Notes: generated by a model not told the origin, from the letters alone. Shown: positions 1 through 6,765, numbered from the stretch's first letter. The stretch is DNA of 17,459 nt from Deltaproteobacteria bacterium (GCA_019309815.1 JAFDFO010000049.1:1-17459), one strand, 5' to 3'. Made by a program: numbers and translations.

Positions 1-2768
1 GGTTCCCTGATAACAATGGCAATGGCCTCAGAGGCGCTGCGGGCAATGGCGGGATAGGCTTCGGTTAAGGAAGCAATCTGTCTCAGGCTGTCGGCCGTTC
101 TGGAAATTAGCATAGCCAGATCCCCTTCTGCCATCCCTGCAATCTCCAGCACCCTTTCCCAGGGCTGTCCATTGGCCCAAGCGTAGACTGTGGCCGCCGG
201 CCACATGGCAATAGGCCTCACCTCAAAACCCTCCACCGTCTTTCGCTCCACCAAACGGCGGAGAGCCCTCTTCATCTTTTCATACGCATTCAAAAACCGC
301 TTTGGAATTTTCGATTCATCGAGTTTGACATCCATGTCCCGATCATAGACGAAGGGTGCCACCAGAGCTGCAAGCAGGGCAGGGTCGGCATCCGGCAGGA
401 TTCCCAGGCGTAGCCCCTCAGCGACCATCAGCGGCTGGTCAAGCCTCAGTTGGGATGTCCAAACCCCGTCGTGGGTGAGCCTATTCTCTTCGGTAACAAA
501 ACCCTCCTTTTTCAGGAACTCCAGGTGTTTTACAAAAGCATTCCAGAGCCACGTGCGTGCGGCATGAACCGCATCCCACTGGTGAGCAAAATCTTCGAGC
601 AGCGACCTGAAGGCCTCCTTGGGTTTACCGTGACACATCTTGAAATGGCTGCATGCGTTGCAGATCTGCTGATCCATCTCCTGTTCAAGAAGACGGACGC
701 GCCTTTTGATCGGCTTAAGGGCGGATGCCTCTTTTCCTCTCAAGGGTGGGGATTTCAGGATGGAAGGTGACTCGGTTTGCGATGCTTCAGTGAGTAATGT
801 GACCAGTTCGGCCAAATCCTCTGGTCGAGGCAATTCCAGGACTCTGTCGAGGATATGTGAGACTTTCTCCGGTCGAAACCATCTCATTTTCGCAGGTCTG
901 CTGCGGGTCGGAATCCCCGGTTTGACGCGGCAGGCCAGCAAACCCTTTTCATCCCGCCTCATCTGAGGCTTTATGACACAGTATATGCGGTTGCGTCGAT
1001 CCAAGAACAGCCGCCCGGGAACCAGGTGTTGTATCTTTGACAATCCGGACTCGAGCCCTTTGAGCTTGCGGTCAAGCTCCGCGATTTCGCCTGCCAGAAC
1101 GACTCGTTTTCTGGTCAGATCGAGCACGAAGTCAGGTCCGGCACACAAGGCTTCCGGCAGCAACGCCATTAGCGCGCGCCCGGCCTTTGTGACTCTCCGG
1201 TCAACTCCCCTTTGCTGACTCACCATGTTCAAGTATGTGGCGAAAGACCGTCGGAAGATCTCCTTGGCCTCGTCAGGAGAATGAGACAAGAGAAGGTTCA
1301 GAACCATCGAGAAATCGACCTTGATCTGGCTGACAACGTTTTCGGGCGGCGCTTTGCAGAGCTTTGCCACGAGTGGCAGGTCCATGAATTTCCCGGGGAC
1401 GGCCACAGCAAAACCAATATGGTCTTTGCCACGCCTGCCGGCCCTACCTGTCATTTGGTGAAACTCTGTTCCATTCAGCGAGACAAACTCGTGACCATTG
1501 TACTGATCGGAGTTAAGAAACACGATGCTTCGGGCCGGGAAGTTAACCCCAGCAGCCACTGTCGTCGTGGCAAAGACAGCGTCAATCCACCCTTCGGTCA
1601 TCAGGCGTTCTACGACAAGCTTCCATGCAGGCAGCTGTCCCCCATGATGCGCTGCGACAGCTGCCTGTCTGAGGTATGAGATCTGGCGGTGACCGGCCAG
1701 ACGTGGATGCTTCCCGGTGAGTTCGTCAATTCTTTCGTTCAAGCCGGTTTTAAAGCCTCTTCCTGAACCCGACCCGTTGATGCAGCGGTGAACCGCTGCA
1801 TCGCAGTCCGCCCGTGACTTCAAGAAAAAGATGGCCGGAAGGAGGTTGAATGTTCTCATCACCTTGATCATATCCCCAAACGGAGGAAGGCTTCGCGGGC
1901 GAGCCAGCACCGGCGGATTCGGGCTACTGACGTAGACACTGACTTTCTTGTCTATCCCCTTGGAACCTAAAAGGGGAAACAGTCTTCCGGAGGGGTGGAA
2001 AAAGAGGGGGTACAGGGGAACCGGGCGCCCGGTTTCCTCCACGACGACGCAGACCTTTGACCGTATGGACTCCAGCCAATCGGCAATTTGTCGGGCATTC
2101 CCGATAGTCGCGGAAAGGAGCAAGAGAGGGACACGAACAGGAAGATAGATCATGATCTCTTCCCACACAACACCCCGGTCCCGATCGCCAAGGAAGTGGG
2201 CCTCGTCTAAGATAACGAGGTCTGCGGAGAGGTCCATACCCTTATGCATCGTGTCATAGAGCTGATTCCGAAGAATTTCGGTCGTGCCTGTGATGATCGG
2301 GGCTTCGGCGTTTTCTTTGCGGTCCCCTGTCAGTATACCGACCTGCTGAGGTCCGAAGCGCTCGCCGAATTCGACGTATTTTGAATTGGTCAGAGCCTTG
2401 AGAGGGGAGGCATACCAGGCCTTTCCGCCCTTCTTGGTTATCCTGGCAATCGCCTCCTCTGCAATCCAGGTCTTCCCGGAACCGGTTGGCGCGGAGACCA
2501 GGCAATCGGATTTGCGAATGGCGTCAAGCGCTGTAAGTTGAAACGGGTCTGGCTTGAAGGGCTCATCGGCGGGAACACCAATCCTGGCAAATACCTTCTT
2601 CAGTCTGGGATCGGCACTCGGTTTTATCCTCAGTACCGTGGGATGCCTGCTTTGCCGTGATGTGCGATAAGCCGCCCCTTTGCGTTGGCGGACTTTAGGG
2701 CCTGCCTTGCGGCTTCGGGCAATTCTGGAACCCTTACGACTCGGGCGGTTGTGAGGCTTTTCAACCAT
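1..2768 (-). CDS. Ski2/HelY-type DEAH-box helicase, 3' end beyond window
   Basis: A single open frame of 922 codons reads from an ATG at 2768 to the left edge without a stop. It is an ATP-dependent superfamily 2 RNA/DNA helicase. Seen: an Arg/Lys-rich N-terminal tail (residues 1-50), a Q-motif-like PDPFQ (74-78), Walker A APTGSGKT (93-100), motif Ia SPLKALTNSKY (121-131), DEAH (188-191) in the context LDEAHFLGDRDRG, SAT (219-221), a motif V-like TVAAGVNFPAR, and motif VI QMTGRAGRRG (438-447). The C-terminal third resembles the DSHCT domain of the Mtr4/Ski2/HelY group, and the last visible residues look close to its end. A cluster C703-x2-C706-x5-C712-H713 sits between helicase core and DSHCT-like region and may bind metal. 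No strong Shine-Dalgarno precedes the ATG. The gene is divergent from the tRNA-Ala promoter. Role (RNA turnover or DNA repair) is not determinable here. Confidence 0.88.
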   Translation of the reverse strand, partial: MVEKPHNRPSRKGSRIARSRKAGPKVRQRKGAAYRTSRQSRHPTVLRIKPSADPRLKKVFARIGVPADEPFKPDPFQLTALDAIRKSDCLVSAPTGSGKTWIAEEAIARITKKGGKAWYASPLKALTNSKYVEFGERFGPQQVGILTGDRKENAEAPIITGTTEILRNQLYDTMHKGMDLSADLVILDEAHFLGDRDRGVVWEEIMIYLPVRVPLLLLSATIGNARQIADWLESIRSKVCVVVEETGRPVPLYPLFFHPSGRLFPLLGSKGIDKKVSVYVSSPNPPVLARPRSLPPFGDMIKVMRTFNLLPAIFFLKSRADCDAAVHRCINGSGSGRGFKTGLNERIDELTGKHPRLAGHRQISYLRQAAVAAHHGGQLPAWKLVVERLMTEGWIDAVFATTTVAAGVNFPARSIVFLNSDQYNGHEFVSLNGTEFHQMTGRAGRRGKDHIGFAVAVPGKFMDLPLVAKLCKAPPENVVSQIKVDFSMVLNLLLSHSPDEAKEIFRRSFATYLNMVSQQRGVDRRVTKAGRALMALLPEALCAGPDFVLDLTRKRVVLAGEIAELDRKLKGLESGLSKIQHLVPGRLFLDRRNRIYCVIKPQMRRDEKGLLACRVKPGIPTRSRPAKMRWFRPEKVSHILDRVLELPRPEDLAELVTLLTEASQTESPSILKSPPLRGKEASALKPIKRRVRLLEQEMDQQICNACSHFKMCHGKPKEAFRSLLEDFAHQWDAVHAARTWLWNAFVKHLEFLKKEGFVTEENRLTHDGVWTSQLRLDQPLMVAEGLRLGILPDADPALLAALVAPFVYDRDMDVKLDESKIPKRFLNAYEKMKRALRRLVERKTVEGFEVRPIAMWPAATVYAWANGQPWERVLEIAGMAEGDLAMLISRTADSLRQIASLTEAYPAIARSASEAIAIVIRE

Positions 2769-2811
2769 AAGGTCGGCAATGCGTGCCAGCGTAAGCAGGT
2801 CTAAAACAAGA

Positions 2812-2840
2812 TTGACAGCAAAGGTTAAGCTTGTTATAGG
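2812..2840 (+). promoter_or_regulatory. Promoter of tRNA-Ala
   Basis: TTGACA at 2812-2817, a 17-bp spacer and TATAGG at 2835-2840 form a near-consensus sigma70-type promoter. A start near 2847 lies 8 bp before the tRNA 5' end. Confidence 0.75.
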
Positions 2841-2854
2841 AAATCGCAACAGAT

Positions 2855-2930
2855 GGGGCTGTAGCTCAGCTGGGAGAGCGCATGACTGGCAGTCATGAGG
2901 TCAGGGGTTCGATCCCCCTCAGCTCCACCA
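2855..2930 (+). tRNA. tRNA-Ala (anticodon GGC)
   Basis: A complete 76-nt tRNA. The acceptor stem GGGGCTG pairs with CAGCTCC (one G-U), followed by the discriminator A and an encoded CCA. The anticodon stem CATGA/TCATG encloses the loop CTGGCAG, giving anticodon GGC, which reads GCC alanine codons. The T arm is AGGGG-TTCGATC-CCCCT. Its own promoter lies just upstream and a terminator 10 bp downstream. Its 3' 47 nt recur at 4568-4614, which marks it as an integration target. Confidence 0.98.
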
Positions 2931-2931
2931 A
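2884..2931 (+). repeat. Left copy of 48-bp att-like direct repeat (3' part of tRNA-Ala)
   Basis: The segment from within the anticodon stem to one base past CCA matches 4568-4615 without gaps and with one mismatch in the T loop (C here, T in the right copy). This is the usual geometry of an attachment site created when an element integrates in the 3' half of a tRNA gene; the left copy keeps the tRNA whole. Confidence 0.75.
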
Positions 2932-2940
2932 AACGACTAC

Positions 2941-2973
2941 AAGGAGTTAGCCAAATTGCTAACTCCTTTTTTT
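2941..2973 (+). terminator. Rho-independent terminator after tRNA-Ala
   Basis: A perfect 11-bp stem (2941-2951 with 2958-2968) with a 6-nt loop is followed by a T run to 2973. It ends tRNA transcription. Under the island model this terminator came in with the island, because it lies on the island side of the repeat. Confidence 0.92.
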
Positions 2974-3004
2974 GTTTCACCCTCCCCGGACTTGCTCGTC
3001 GTGA

Positions 3005-3082
3005 CCAATCTTTGCCTATTTCCTGCGTAAGGATAGTGGCCCTGGTATCAAAATCGAGCGATAGAACGCGATATCTTTTCAT
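3005..3082 (-). pseudogene. Possible 5' remnant of a gene behind fic
   Basis: Ten bases after the fic stop codon an ATG at 3082, preceded by a Shine-Dalgarno-like AGGA, opens a frame starting MKRYRVLSLDFDTRA. After about 26 residues the frame runs through the terminator and antisense through the tRNA, so the rest cannot be native. From memory, this N-terminus resembles an uncharacterised, widespread bacterial family with a similar start; I could not check this. If correct, the gene was cut by a deletion that joined it to the tRNA-proximal end. The alternative is chance. The end coordinate is approximate. Confidence 0.35.
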
Positions 3083-3092
3083 GCTATTCCTA

Positions 3093-4286
3093 TTATCCCA
3101 GGACCCCAAGATTCAGTTCATATTGACCGTTCTCCAGATCATCCAGAAGCCATAGGTTCTCACCAGACAGTTTCTTCAGATCCCGCTTTGCAGTTCTTTC
3201 GCTTACGGATCTATATAGAACAACAAAAGGGGAGACCGTAAACATATCTCTGGCAGTGAAAGGTCCAAAACGATTCTCCAACAACATAATCAAGAAATCA
3301 TGCTGCCGCTGAGTTATGAGTCTTTCCTTTTGTAGATAGACATAATAGTCTCGTAACGCAAGAACTCGGATGAAATATGTAATTCTTTCTTTAATTTCAT
3401 TCAGGGATTCAACGATCCCCTTGAAAACGAACTCCAAAAAGGGCGTTACGTCATTTCTTTTGTCCTTTCTCGCGACAGAAAATGCCCGGAAATAGTCATC
3501 GATATTTCTATAGTAGAAATTTGACAGCATTTCAGGAACATATTTAATCCCTCCCAATCGCAACACCAGGGCCTCTACAAGTCTAGCTGTTCTACCGTTT
3601 CCATCGCCAAAGGGGTGGATTAGTGCCAGGTGATAATGGGCTAAGGCAGCCCGCTTGGCAACGGGGAGACGAACAACTTCCTCACTGTTTATCCACGACA
3701 TGAACTCACTCATGAGCATTGCTATGTCGGCTCGACATTTGGGTGGTGTATACACACCGCCGTGTTCAATATCGCCAACCTTGACAACATAGTTTCGGTA
3801 CTGTCCAGGCGCGTTGTTTTTGTATTCTATGTCTTTTGTAACTACCTCATGAAGTTGTTTTACGGTGGTTTCATCAAGCTCCGAGGAATGGCCGGAGGAT
3901 TGAAGCCTTGCAACAAAATCATATGCGTCTTTAAGGTTATGTATTTCTCTCTCAGCCTGCTTGGTAGTTTTGGTTGATTTGATGTTGTCATGTTTGGAAA
4001 CAATGTCTTCTACCTCTCGTTCTGTAAGAGGGTTACCCTCCAAGGCTGCCGTCCCAAAGATGGATCGACGGACGAGTTCTTTTTCAAGGTGGGCAGCCAA
4101 CTGCGGCAATATGGGCAGATCGTTCACCGTTTTGTAAAGGACTCTGAATTCAAGTAGAAGGCTGAAAATCCTCTTGTCCGAGTGTCTTCGGCTAAACACG
4201 AACTTACCGGATTTCAGGGTCATAACCTTCTTTACCAGATCCATGGGTTTTAGTTTGTTCATCTCCTTGTCGTCCTTTTTGTCCAT
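3093..4286 (-). CDS. Fic-domain protein AMP-transferase with N-terminal inhibitory motif
   Basis: A 397-aa Fic protein. Fic enzymes mostly transfer AMP from ATP to hydroxyl side chains of target proteins. The catalytic motif HPFGDGNGRTAR (224-235) is a full match to HPFx[D/E]GNGRxxR, with catalytic H224. The inhibitory motif [S/T]xxxE[G/N] is present as TAALEG (79-84, Glu83), N-terminal to the Fic core, which is the class II arrangement where the same chain restrains itself. A beta-hairpin region (about 168-182) precedes the core, and the C-terminal ~90 residues look like a winged-helix DNA-binding region. The ATG is preceded by TGAGGACACTATT, a fair ribosome site. It is the only intact gene between the two tRNA-Ala repeats. 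Its promoter overlaps a TGACA repeat array, so autoregulation is possible. A toxin or a regulatory modifier are both possible roles. Confidence 0.92.
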   Translation of the reverse strand: MDKKDDKEMNKLKPMDLVKKVMTLKSGKFVFSRRHSDKRIFSLLLEFRVLYKTVNDLPILPQLAAHLEKELVRRSIFGTAALEGNPLTEREVEDIVSKHDNIKSTKTTKQAEREIHNLKDAYDFVARLQSSGHSSELDETTVKQLHEVVTKDIEYKNNAPGQYRNYVVKVGDIEHGGVYTPPKCRADIAMLMSEFMSWINSEEVVRLPVAKRAALAHYHLALIHPFGDGNGRTARLVEALVLRLGGIKYVPEMLSNFYYRNIDDYFRAFSVARKDKRNDVTPFLEFVFKGIVESLNEIKERITYFIRVLALRDYYVYLQKERLITQRQHDFLIMLLENRFGPFTARDMFTVSPFVVLYRSVSERTAKRDLKKLSGENLWLLDDLENGQYELNLGVLG

Positions 4287-4323
4287 AATAGTGTCCTCAT
4301 AAAACTGTTAATTTTGTATAAGT

Positions 4324-4352
4324 TATATAAAATATTGTTTCAATCTTGTCAA
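4324..4352 (-). promoter_or_regulatory. Promoter of fic
   Basis: On the minus strand TTGACA (4352-4347), a 17-bp spacer and TATATA (4329-4324) lie about 40 bp before the fic ATG. The surroundings are much more AT-rich than the flanking genes. The -35 box is the first unit of a TGACA repeat array. Confidence 0.75.
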
Positions 4353-4388
4353 GTATTATGTCACACTTTTTGTCATCTAGTGGTGTCA
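4347..4388 (-). repeat. Four phased TGACA repeats upstream of fic
   Basis: TGTCA on the plus strand (TGACA on the minus strand) occurs at 4347, 4359, 4371 and 4384, with spacings of 12, 12 and 13 bp. The first unit is part of the fic -35 box. Only the five-base core is shared. The phasing suits an oligomeric DNA-binding protein on one face of the helix. Confidence 0.6.
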
Positions 4389-4412
4389 TGGCAAGCGGCA
4401 GCTAGTTTATGA

Positions 4413-4442
4413 TGCCTGAAACCTCTTAGTCGAGGAAAGGCA
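4413..4442. other. Interrupted inverted repeat in island right end
   Basis: TGCCT and CCTC pair with GAGG and AGGCA around a 6-nt loop, with an unpaired GAAA opposite AA. There is no T run, so a terminator is unlikely; a protein-binding site or structured DNA near the attachment site is possible. Confidence 0.4.
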
Positions 4443-4454
4443 GGCCAAACCAAA

Positions 4455-4510
4455 GGGTGCGTATAGGGTGCATTTTCCCATTGCAATCCGGTAGAATCCA
4501 ACGGAATCCA
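4455..4510. repeat. Short phased direct repeats beside the right att-like copy
   Basis: AATCC occurs at 4485, 4495 and 4505 (exact 10-bp period; the last two share GAATCCA). GGGTGC occurs at 4455 and 4466 (11 bp apart) and again at 4555, directly before the att-like copy. Such arrays next to an attachment core resemble arm-type integrase or excisionase sites; this function is inferred. Confidence 0.45.
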
Positions 4511-4567
4511 TTAAAGAAAACACCCGGGAGGCATATAACTATTTGAAATTACAGGGGTGCAAGGCGG

Positions 4568-4615
4568 GACTGGCAGTCATGAGGTCAGGGGTTCGATTCC
4601 CCTCAGCTCCACCAA
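4568..4615 (+). repeat. Right copy of 48-bp att-like direct repeat (orphan 3' half of tRNA-Ala)
   Basis: This is a one-mismatch copy of 2884-2931 including the anticodon GGC, T arm and CCA. The sequence before it shows no acceptor, D-arm or 5' half, so it cannot form a tRNA. It marks the distal end of the putative island, and a weak terminator-like hairpin follows it. Confidence 0.75.
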
Positions 4616-4636
4616 CCAGAATATAAGGTGTCTAAA

Positions 4637-4659
4637 GGGCAACGTTGTTTGCCCCTTTT
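4637..4659 (+). terminator. Weak terminator-like hairpin after tRNA fragment
   Basis: GGGCAA (4637-4642) pairs with TTGCCC (4649-4654), followed by a short T run. It may be the original terminator of tRNA-Ala, displaced together with the orphan 3' half. It lies 20 bp before the convergent cooT stop codon. Confidence 0.45.
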
Positions 4660-4678
4660 GTATTGGAGGCTCGGCTGC

Positions 4679-4873
4679 TTATTTGTCAGCCTGTTCAATA
4701 ATCACTCTATGGTCCACGAGTGACAGACGAGTGATTGTTCCTTTGATGGACTTCTGCTCACCATATAGGCTTGTGAGACGGAGCTCCCCATCGTCTGGTT
4801 CTATCTTGTCTACCCCTTCTAAGAAGAGCTCTTCCTTGCCGTCTTTTAGCAGATACACATTCGCTTCACACAT
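4679..4873 (-). CDS. CooT-family nickel-binding protein
   Basis: A 64-aa protein starting MCEANVYLLKDGKEE, a hallmark of the small CooT family. In Rhodospirillum rubrum, CooT is a dimeric nickel chaperone for carbon monoxide dehydrogenase, and nickel is bound through the cysteine next to the initiator Met (Cys2, present here). The conserved blocks VDKIEPDDGELRL, GEQKSIKG and LVDHRVII are visible and the length is normal. The ribosome site is AGAGGTCG upstream of the ATG. It is the second gene of an operon: the preceding His/Cys-rich gene ends 37 bp upstream. No CO dehydrogenase or hydrogenase gene is in the window, so the client is unknown. The name cooT is withheld because the family is wider than the CO system. 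Confidence 0.88.
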   Translation of the reverse strand: MCEANVYLLKDGKEELFLEGVDKIEPDDGELRLTSLYGEQKSIKGTITRLSLVDHRVIIEQADK

Positions 4874-4910
4874 AGTTACGACCTCTGAACATCAAGATCC
4901 CTGAGATTTC

Positions 4911-5084
4911 TCATCCCCTCGGTTCCCGAACCGCCTTTTGCTCTGCCGGGTCAATACGGGTTTTGGTTACTCCTTGTTCCTCTGATTCGCCGTGTTGATC
5001 GGTATGCTTGTGCTCATGGCCATGGAGGAATTCATAAAGTTTGTCGCGATTAGCTCGCTTGTGGTCTGAACAACACTTGCACAT
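4911..5084 (-). CDS. Small His/Cys-rich putative metal-binding protein
   Basis: A 57-aa ORF reading MCKCCSDHKRANRDKL at its start. It has three cysteines in MCKCC, six histidines (H8, H21, H23, H25, H27, H31) with the core HGHEHKHTDQH, and an acidic C-terminal half. The ATG is preceded by GGGAGG with a 5-nt gap, an excellent ribosome site, and a consensus-like promoter lies about 40 bp further up, so it is very likely a real gene. It lies 37 bp before the CooT-family gene, most likely in one transcript. I recognise no family with certainty. Composition and context suggest binding or storage of Ni(II) or another transition metal in the cytoplasm (no signal peptide), comparable to the His-rich tails of nickel-insertion proteins. 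Function is inferred only. Confidence 0.75.
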   Translation of the reverse strand: MCKCCSDHKRANRDKLYEFLHGHEHKHTDQHGESEEQGVTKTRIDPAEQKAVREPRG

Positions 5085-5125
5085 CTCGGCCTCCCGTCCC
5101 GGACTTCCAAGTATCTTATGTGGTG

Positions 5126-5154
5126 ACTATAGGGAGTCAGTAAAAATGTGTCAA
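5126..5154 (-). promoter_or_regulatory. Promoter of His/Cys-rich gene and cooT-like gene
   Basis: On the minus strand TTGACA (5154-5149), 17 bp, then TATAGT (5131-5126). A start near 5119 leaves a leader of about 35 nt before the ATG at 5084. Confidence 0.75.
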
Positions 5155-5180
5155 ATGAAAAACCCGTGTTGGCCGAGAGT

Positions 5181-5204
5181 CCACTCAGAACAATCTGAGC
5201 GTGG
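5181..5204. other. Hairpin in the divergent spacer before the PAC2 gene
   Basis: CTCAGA (5184-5189) pairs with TCTGAG (5194-5199) around ACAA, extended by CCA/TGG across a CG bulge. No T run follows on either strand. No good promoter was found for the plus-strand gene at 5247. Confidence 0.35.
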
Positions 5205-5246
5205 GCCTGGCTTGACAGGGTCTATGCGATCTGAGAGACTAGCTTC

Positions 5247-6053
5247 ATGCACGACGAACTAATTATAAAAAAGAGGCCCAAGATGAGTCACCCGGTCCTG
5301 ATCATTGGGTTTGAAGGATGGGCCAATGGCGGGAATGTGGCCGTGGGCATGATTGACTACTTGATAAACAAGTTCGGGGCGACTCGCTTTGCAGAGATCG
5401 ATCCGGACAATTTTTATCGATTTGATGACCTTCGGCCGACCGTTAGAGTGAAGGACGGTCTCCTGAATGCAGTCATACCCGTGGAAGCCGCGTTTTACGC
5501 TGCATACAACAAGGAGGCGGGGGTCGACCTTGTTCTGTTCAAGGCCCACGAACCGCACTGCAGGTGGTTTTCGTTCGGCGAAGCCATATTGTCTCTTTGC
5601 CAGGAACTGGGTGTTGAGCTTATCATCAGCCTGGGGGGCCTTCAGGACAGTGTGGTACATACCGATGCTGTAATATCAGGTTTTGCTTCAAGTCCCCAAC
5701 TACTGGAACGCCTCAAGGAAAACCAGATCATCCCGGCAGAGTATGAAGGCCCGGGTGCCATTCACTCCTTGATCTTCCAGCAGGCAGAGGGCAAGGGGAT
5801 CGAGGGGATCAGCCTGTGGGGACATTGTCCGTTCTATGTTCAGGGCACGCACCTGCGGCTCCTTTGCCGAATGGCTACGATACTGGCAGACCTTGCTGGT
5901 TTTGAGGTGGACACGAGCGAACTGGAGAAGGGGTGGGCGCAGCTGGCCAGAAGCATTCAACGCTTTATCGACGGCAATCCAGAGCTACAGAACGCGATCA
6001 AGGAAATTATGAAATCAAAGACCAGGCCAGCAGAAAGTGATCTATTTGGATGA
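5247..6053 (+). CDS. PAC2-family protein
   Basis: A 268-aa member of the PAC2 family (relatives of archaeal and eukaryotic proteasome-assembly chaperones, COG2047-like). In bacteria the function is not established. Seen: the N-terminal block HPVLIIGFEGWANGGNVAVG (residues 15-34), which is the family's glycine-rich first strand-turn-helix, then ELIISLGGLQD and a C-terminal helical part; the central segment YEGPGAIHSLIF is also typical. The length is usual for the family. The start at 5247 was preferred over ATG 5283 because the family usually has a short segment before the glycine-rich block; GAGAG lies upstream. It is divergent from the metal-protein operon and 61 bp ahead of the small gene at 6115. 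Cytoplasmic, no signal peptide. Confidence 0.85.
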   Translation: MHDELIIKKRPKMSHPVLIIGFEGWANGGNVAVGMIDYLINKFGATRFAEIDPDNFYRFDDLRPTVRVKDGLLNAVIPVEAAFYAAYNKEAGVDLVLFKAHEPHCRWFSFGEAILSLCQELGVELIISLGGLQDSVVHTDAVISGFASSPQLLERLKENQIIPAEYEGPGAIHSLIFQQAEGKGIEGISLWGHCPFYVQGTHLRLLCRMATILADLAGFEVDTSELEKGWAQLARSIQRFIDGNPELQNAIKEIMKSKTRPAESDLFG

Positions 6054-6114
6054 TTTCTTCAAGCCCAAGGGTTGATATCCATATTCTACGAATTGCCTAA
6101 CGATAAAGGTGACT

Positions 6115-6387
6115 ATGTCGAACACCGACGATGCCACAGACGAGATTTTGCACGAGCTTGCAGAGGCAAAGGCCTGGCCCACACGGTTGAAACAGGTGCT
6201 TGACGGAGGATCTGATGTAGGTGATGAGATGCGGGAGGCCGGCGAGAGAATCGAGGCACTGGAGAAGCGGGCCAAGGAGACGATAAAGAGGCTCGGCTGT
6301 GTAGACCCTCAGACGCGAATGATTTCCCAAGGCATGGCTGACATGCTGATTGGCTGGTACACCTTCAAGGACAGCCTCAAATCATGA
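6115..6387 (+). CDS. Small helical protein of unknown function
   Basis: A 90-aa protein, MSNTDDATDEILHELAEA at the start, predicted almost entirely alpha-helical. Leu/Ala/Glu/Lys-rich stretches (residues 8-60) could form a coiled coil or a two-helix hairpin. It contains one cysteine in RLGCVDPQTR and no membrane segment. I do not recognise the family. ATG 6115 was chosen over the GTG two codons earlier because AAAGGTGA would then serve as ribosome site. It follows the PAC2 gene in the same direction and converges on queD with 3 bp between the stop codons. Confidence 0.65.
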   Translation: MSNTDDATDEILHELAEAKAWPTRLKQVLDGGSDVGDEMREAGERIEALEKRAKETIKRLGCVDPQTRMISQGMADMLIGWYTFKDSLKS

Positions 6388-6390
6388 ACC

Positions 6391-6759
6391 CTACGGATAG
6401 TAGGTAGCACAAGCGGTTTCAGACTCCCACGCGGCGACACGACTCACCTTTATTCCCGGGGCTTTCAGTAACGAAGACAATTGCTCCGCCACATATCGGG
6501 CGATATTCTCCGAAGAAGGGTTCTCGTCCTTAAAGGCATCAAGATCGTTCAAAAACTTGTGGTCCAGGCCTGCCATTATGGTCTTTACGTGTTTCTTCAG
6601 AACTCTGAAATCGACCACGATGCCTGCCTCGGTCAGGGTCTCAGAGGTGACATAGATCTCCACCTTCCAGTTGTGCCCGTGTAAATCTTCACAGGCACCC
6701 TCAAACTCCCTAAGTTGATGCGCCGCAGAAAAATTTGTGATGACTTTCAATTCGTACAT
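6391..6759 (-). CDS. queD: QueD: 6-carboxy-5,6,7,8-tetrahydropterin synthase
   Basis: A 122-aa member of the 6-pyruvoyl-tetrahydropterin synthase family. QueD makes 6-carboxytetrahydropterin from 7,8-dihydroneopterin triphosphate, an early step to queuosine in tRNA. The zinc ligands H14 (FSAAHQL), H27 and H29 (HGH) are present, as are the catalytic Cys23 in CEDLHGH, the LDHKFLND block (65-72), PSSENIARYV (81-90) and the C-terminal WESETACATYY. The length is typical for bacterial QueD. No other queuosine gene is present. The spacer upstream of the ATG has a poor ribosome site and carries AAGTGCCTA repeats. A PTPS-related enzyme with another pterin substrate is less likely because Cys23 and the ESETACATY ending fit QueD. 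Confidence 0.9.
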   Translation of the reverse strand: MYELKVITNFSAAHQLREFEGACEDLHGHNWKVEIYVTSETLTEAGIVVDFRVLKKHVKTIMAGLDHKFLNDLDAFKDENPSSENIARYVAEQLSSLLKAPGIKVSRVAAWESETACATYYP

Positions 6760-6765
6760 AGGGGC

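Noticed and set aside
1..2760. Left 2.7 kb as a gene-poor region or broken helicase
   Set aside because: The minus strand is one uninterrupted frame from ATG 2768 to the window edge; short frames on either strand here are shadows of it.
2834..3109. 91-aa minus-strand frame crossing the tRNA region
   Set aside because: Its second half (AEGDRTPDLMTASHALSQLS) is the familiar antisense translation of a tRNA gene. Only the first residues after 3082 may be a real gene remnant.
4568..4615. A second tRNA-Ala gene
   Set aside because: Only the 3' half is present; there is no acceptor 5' strand, D arm or first half of the anticodon stem upstream.
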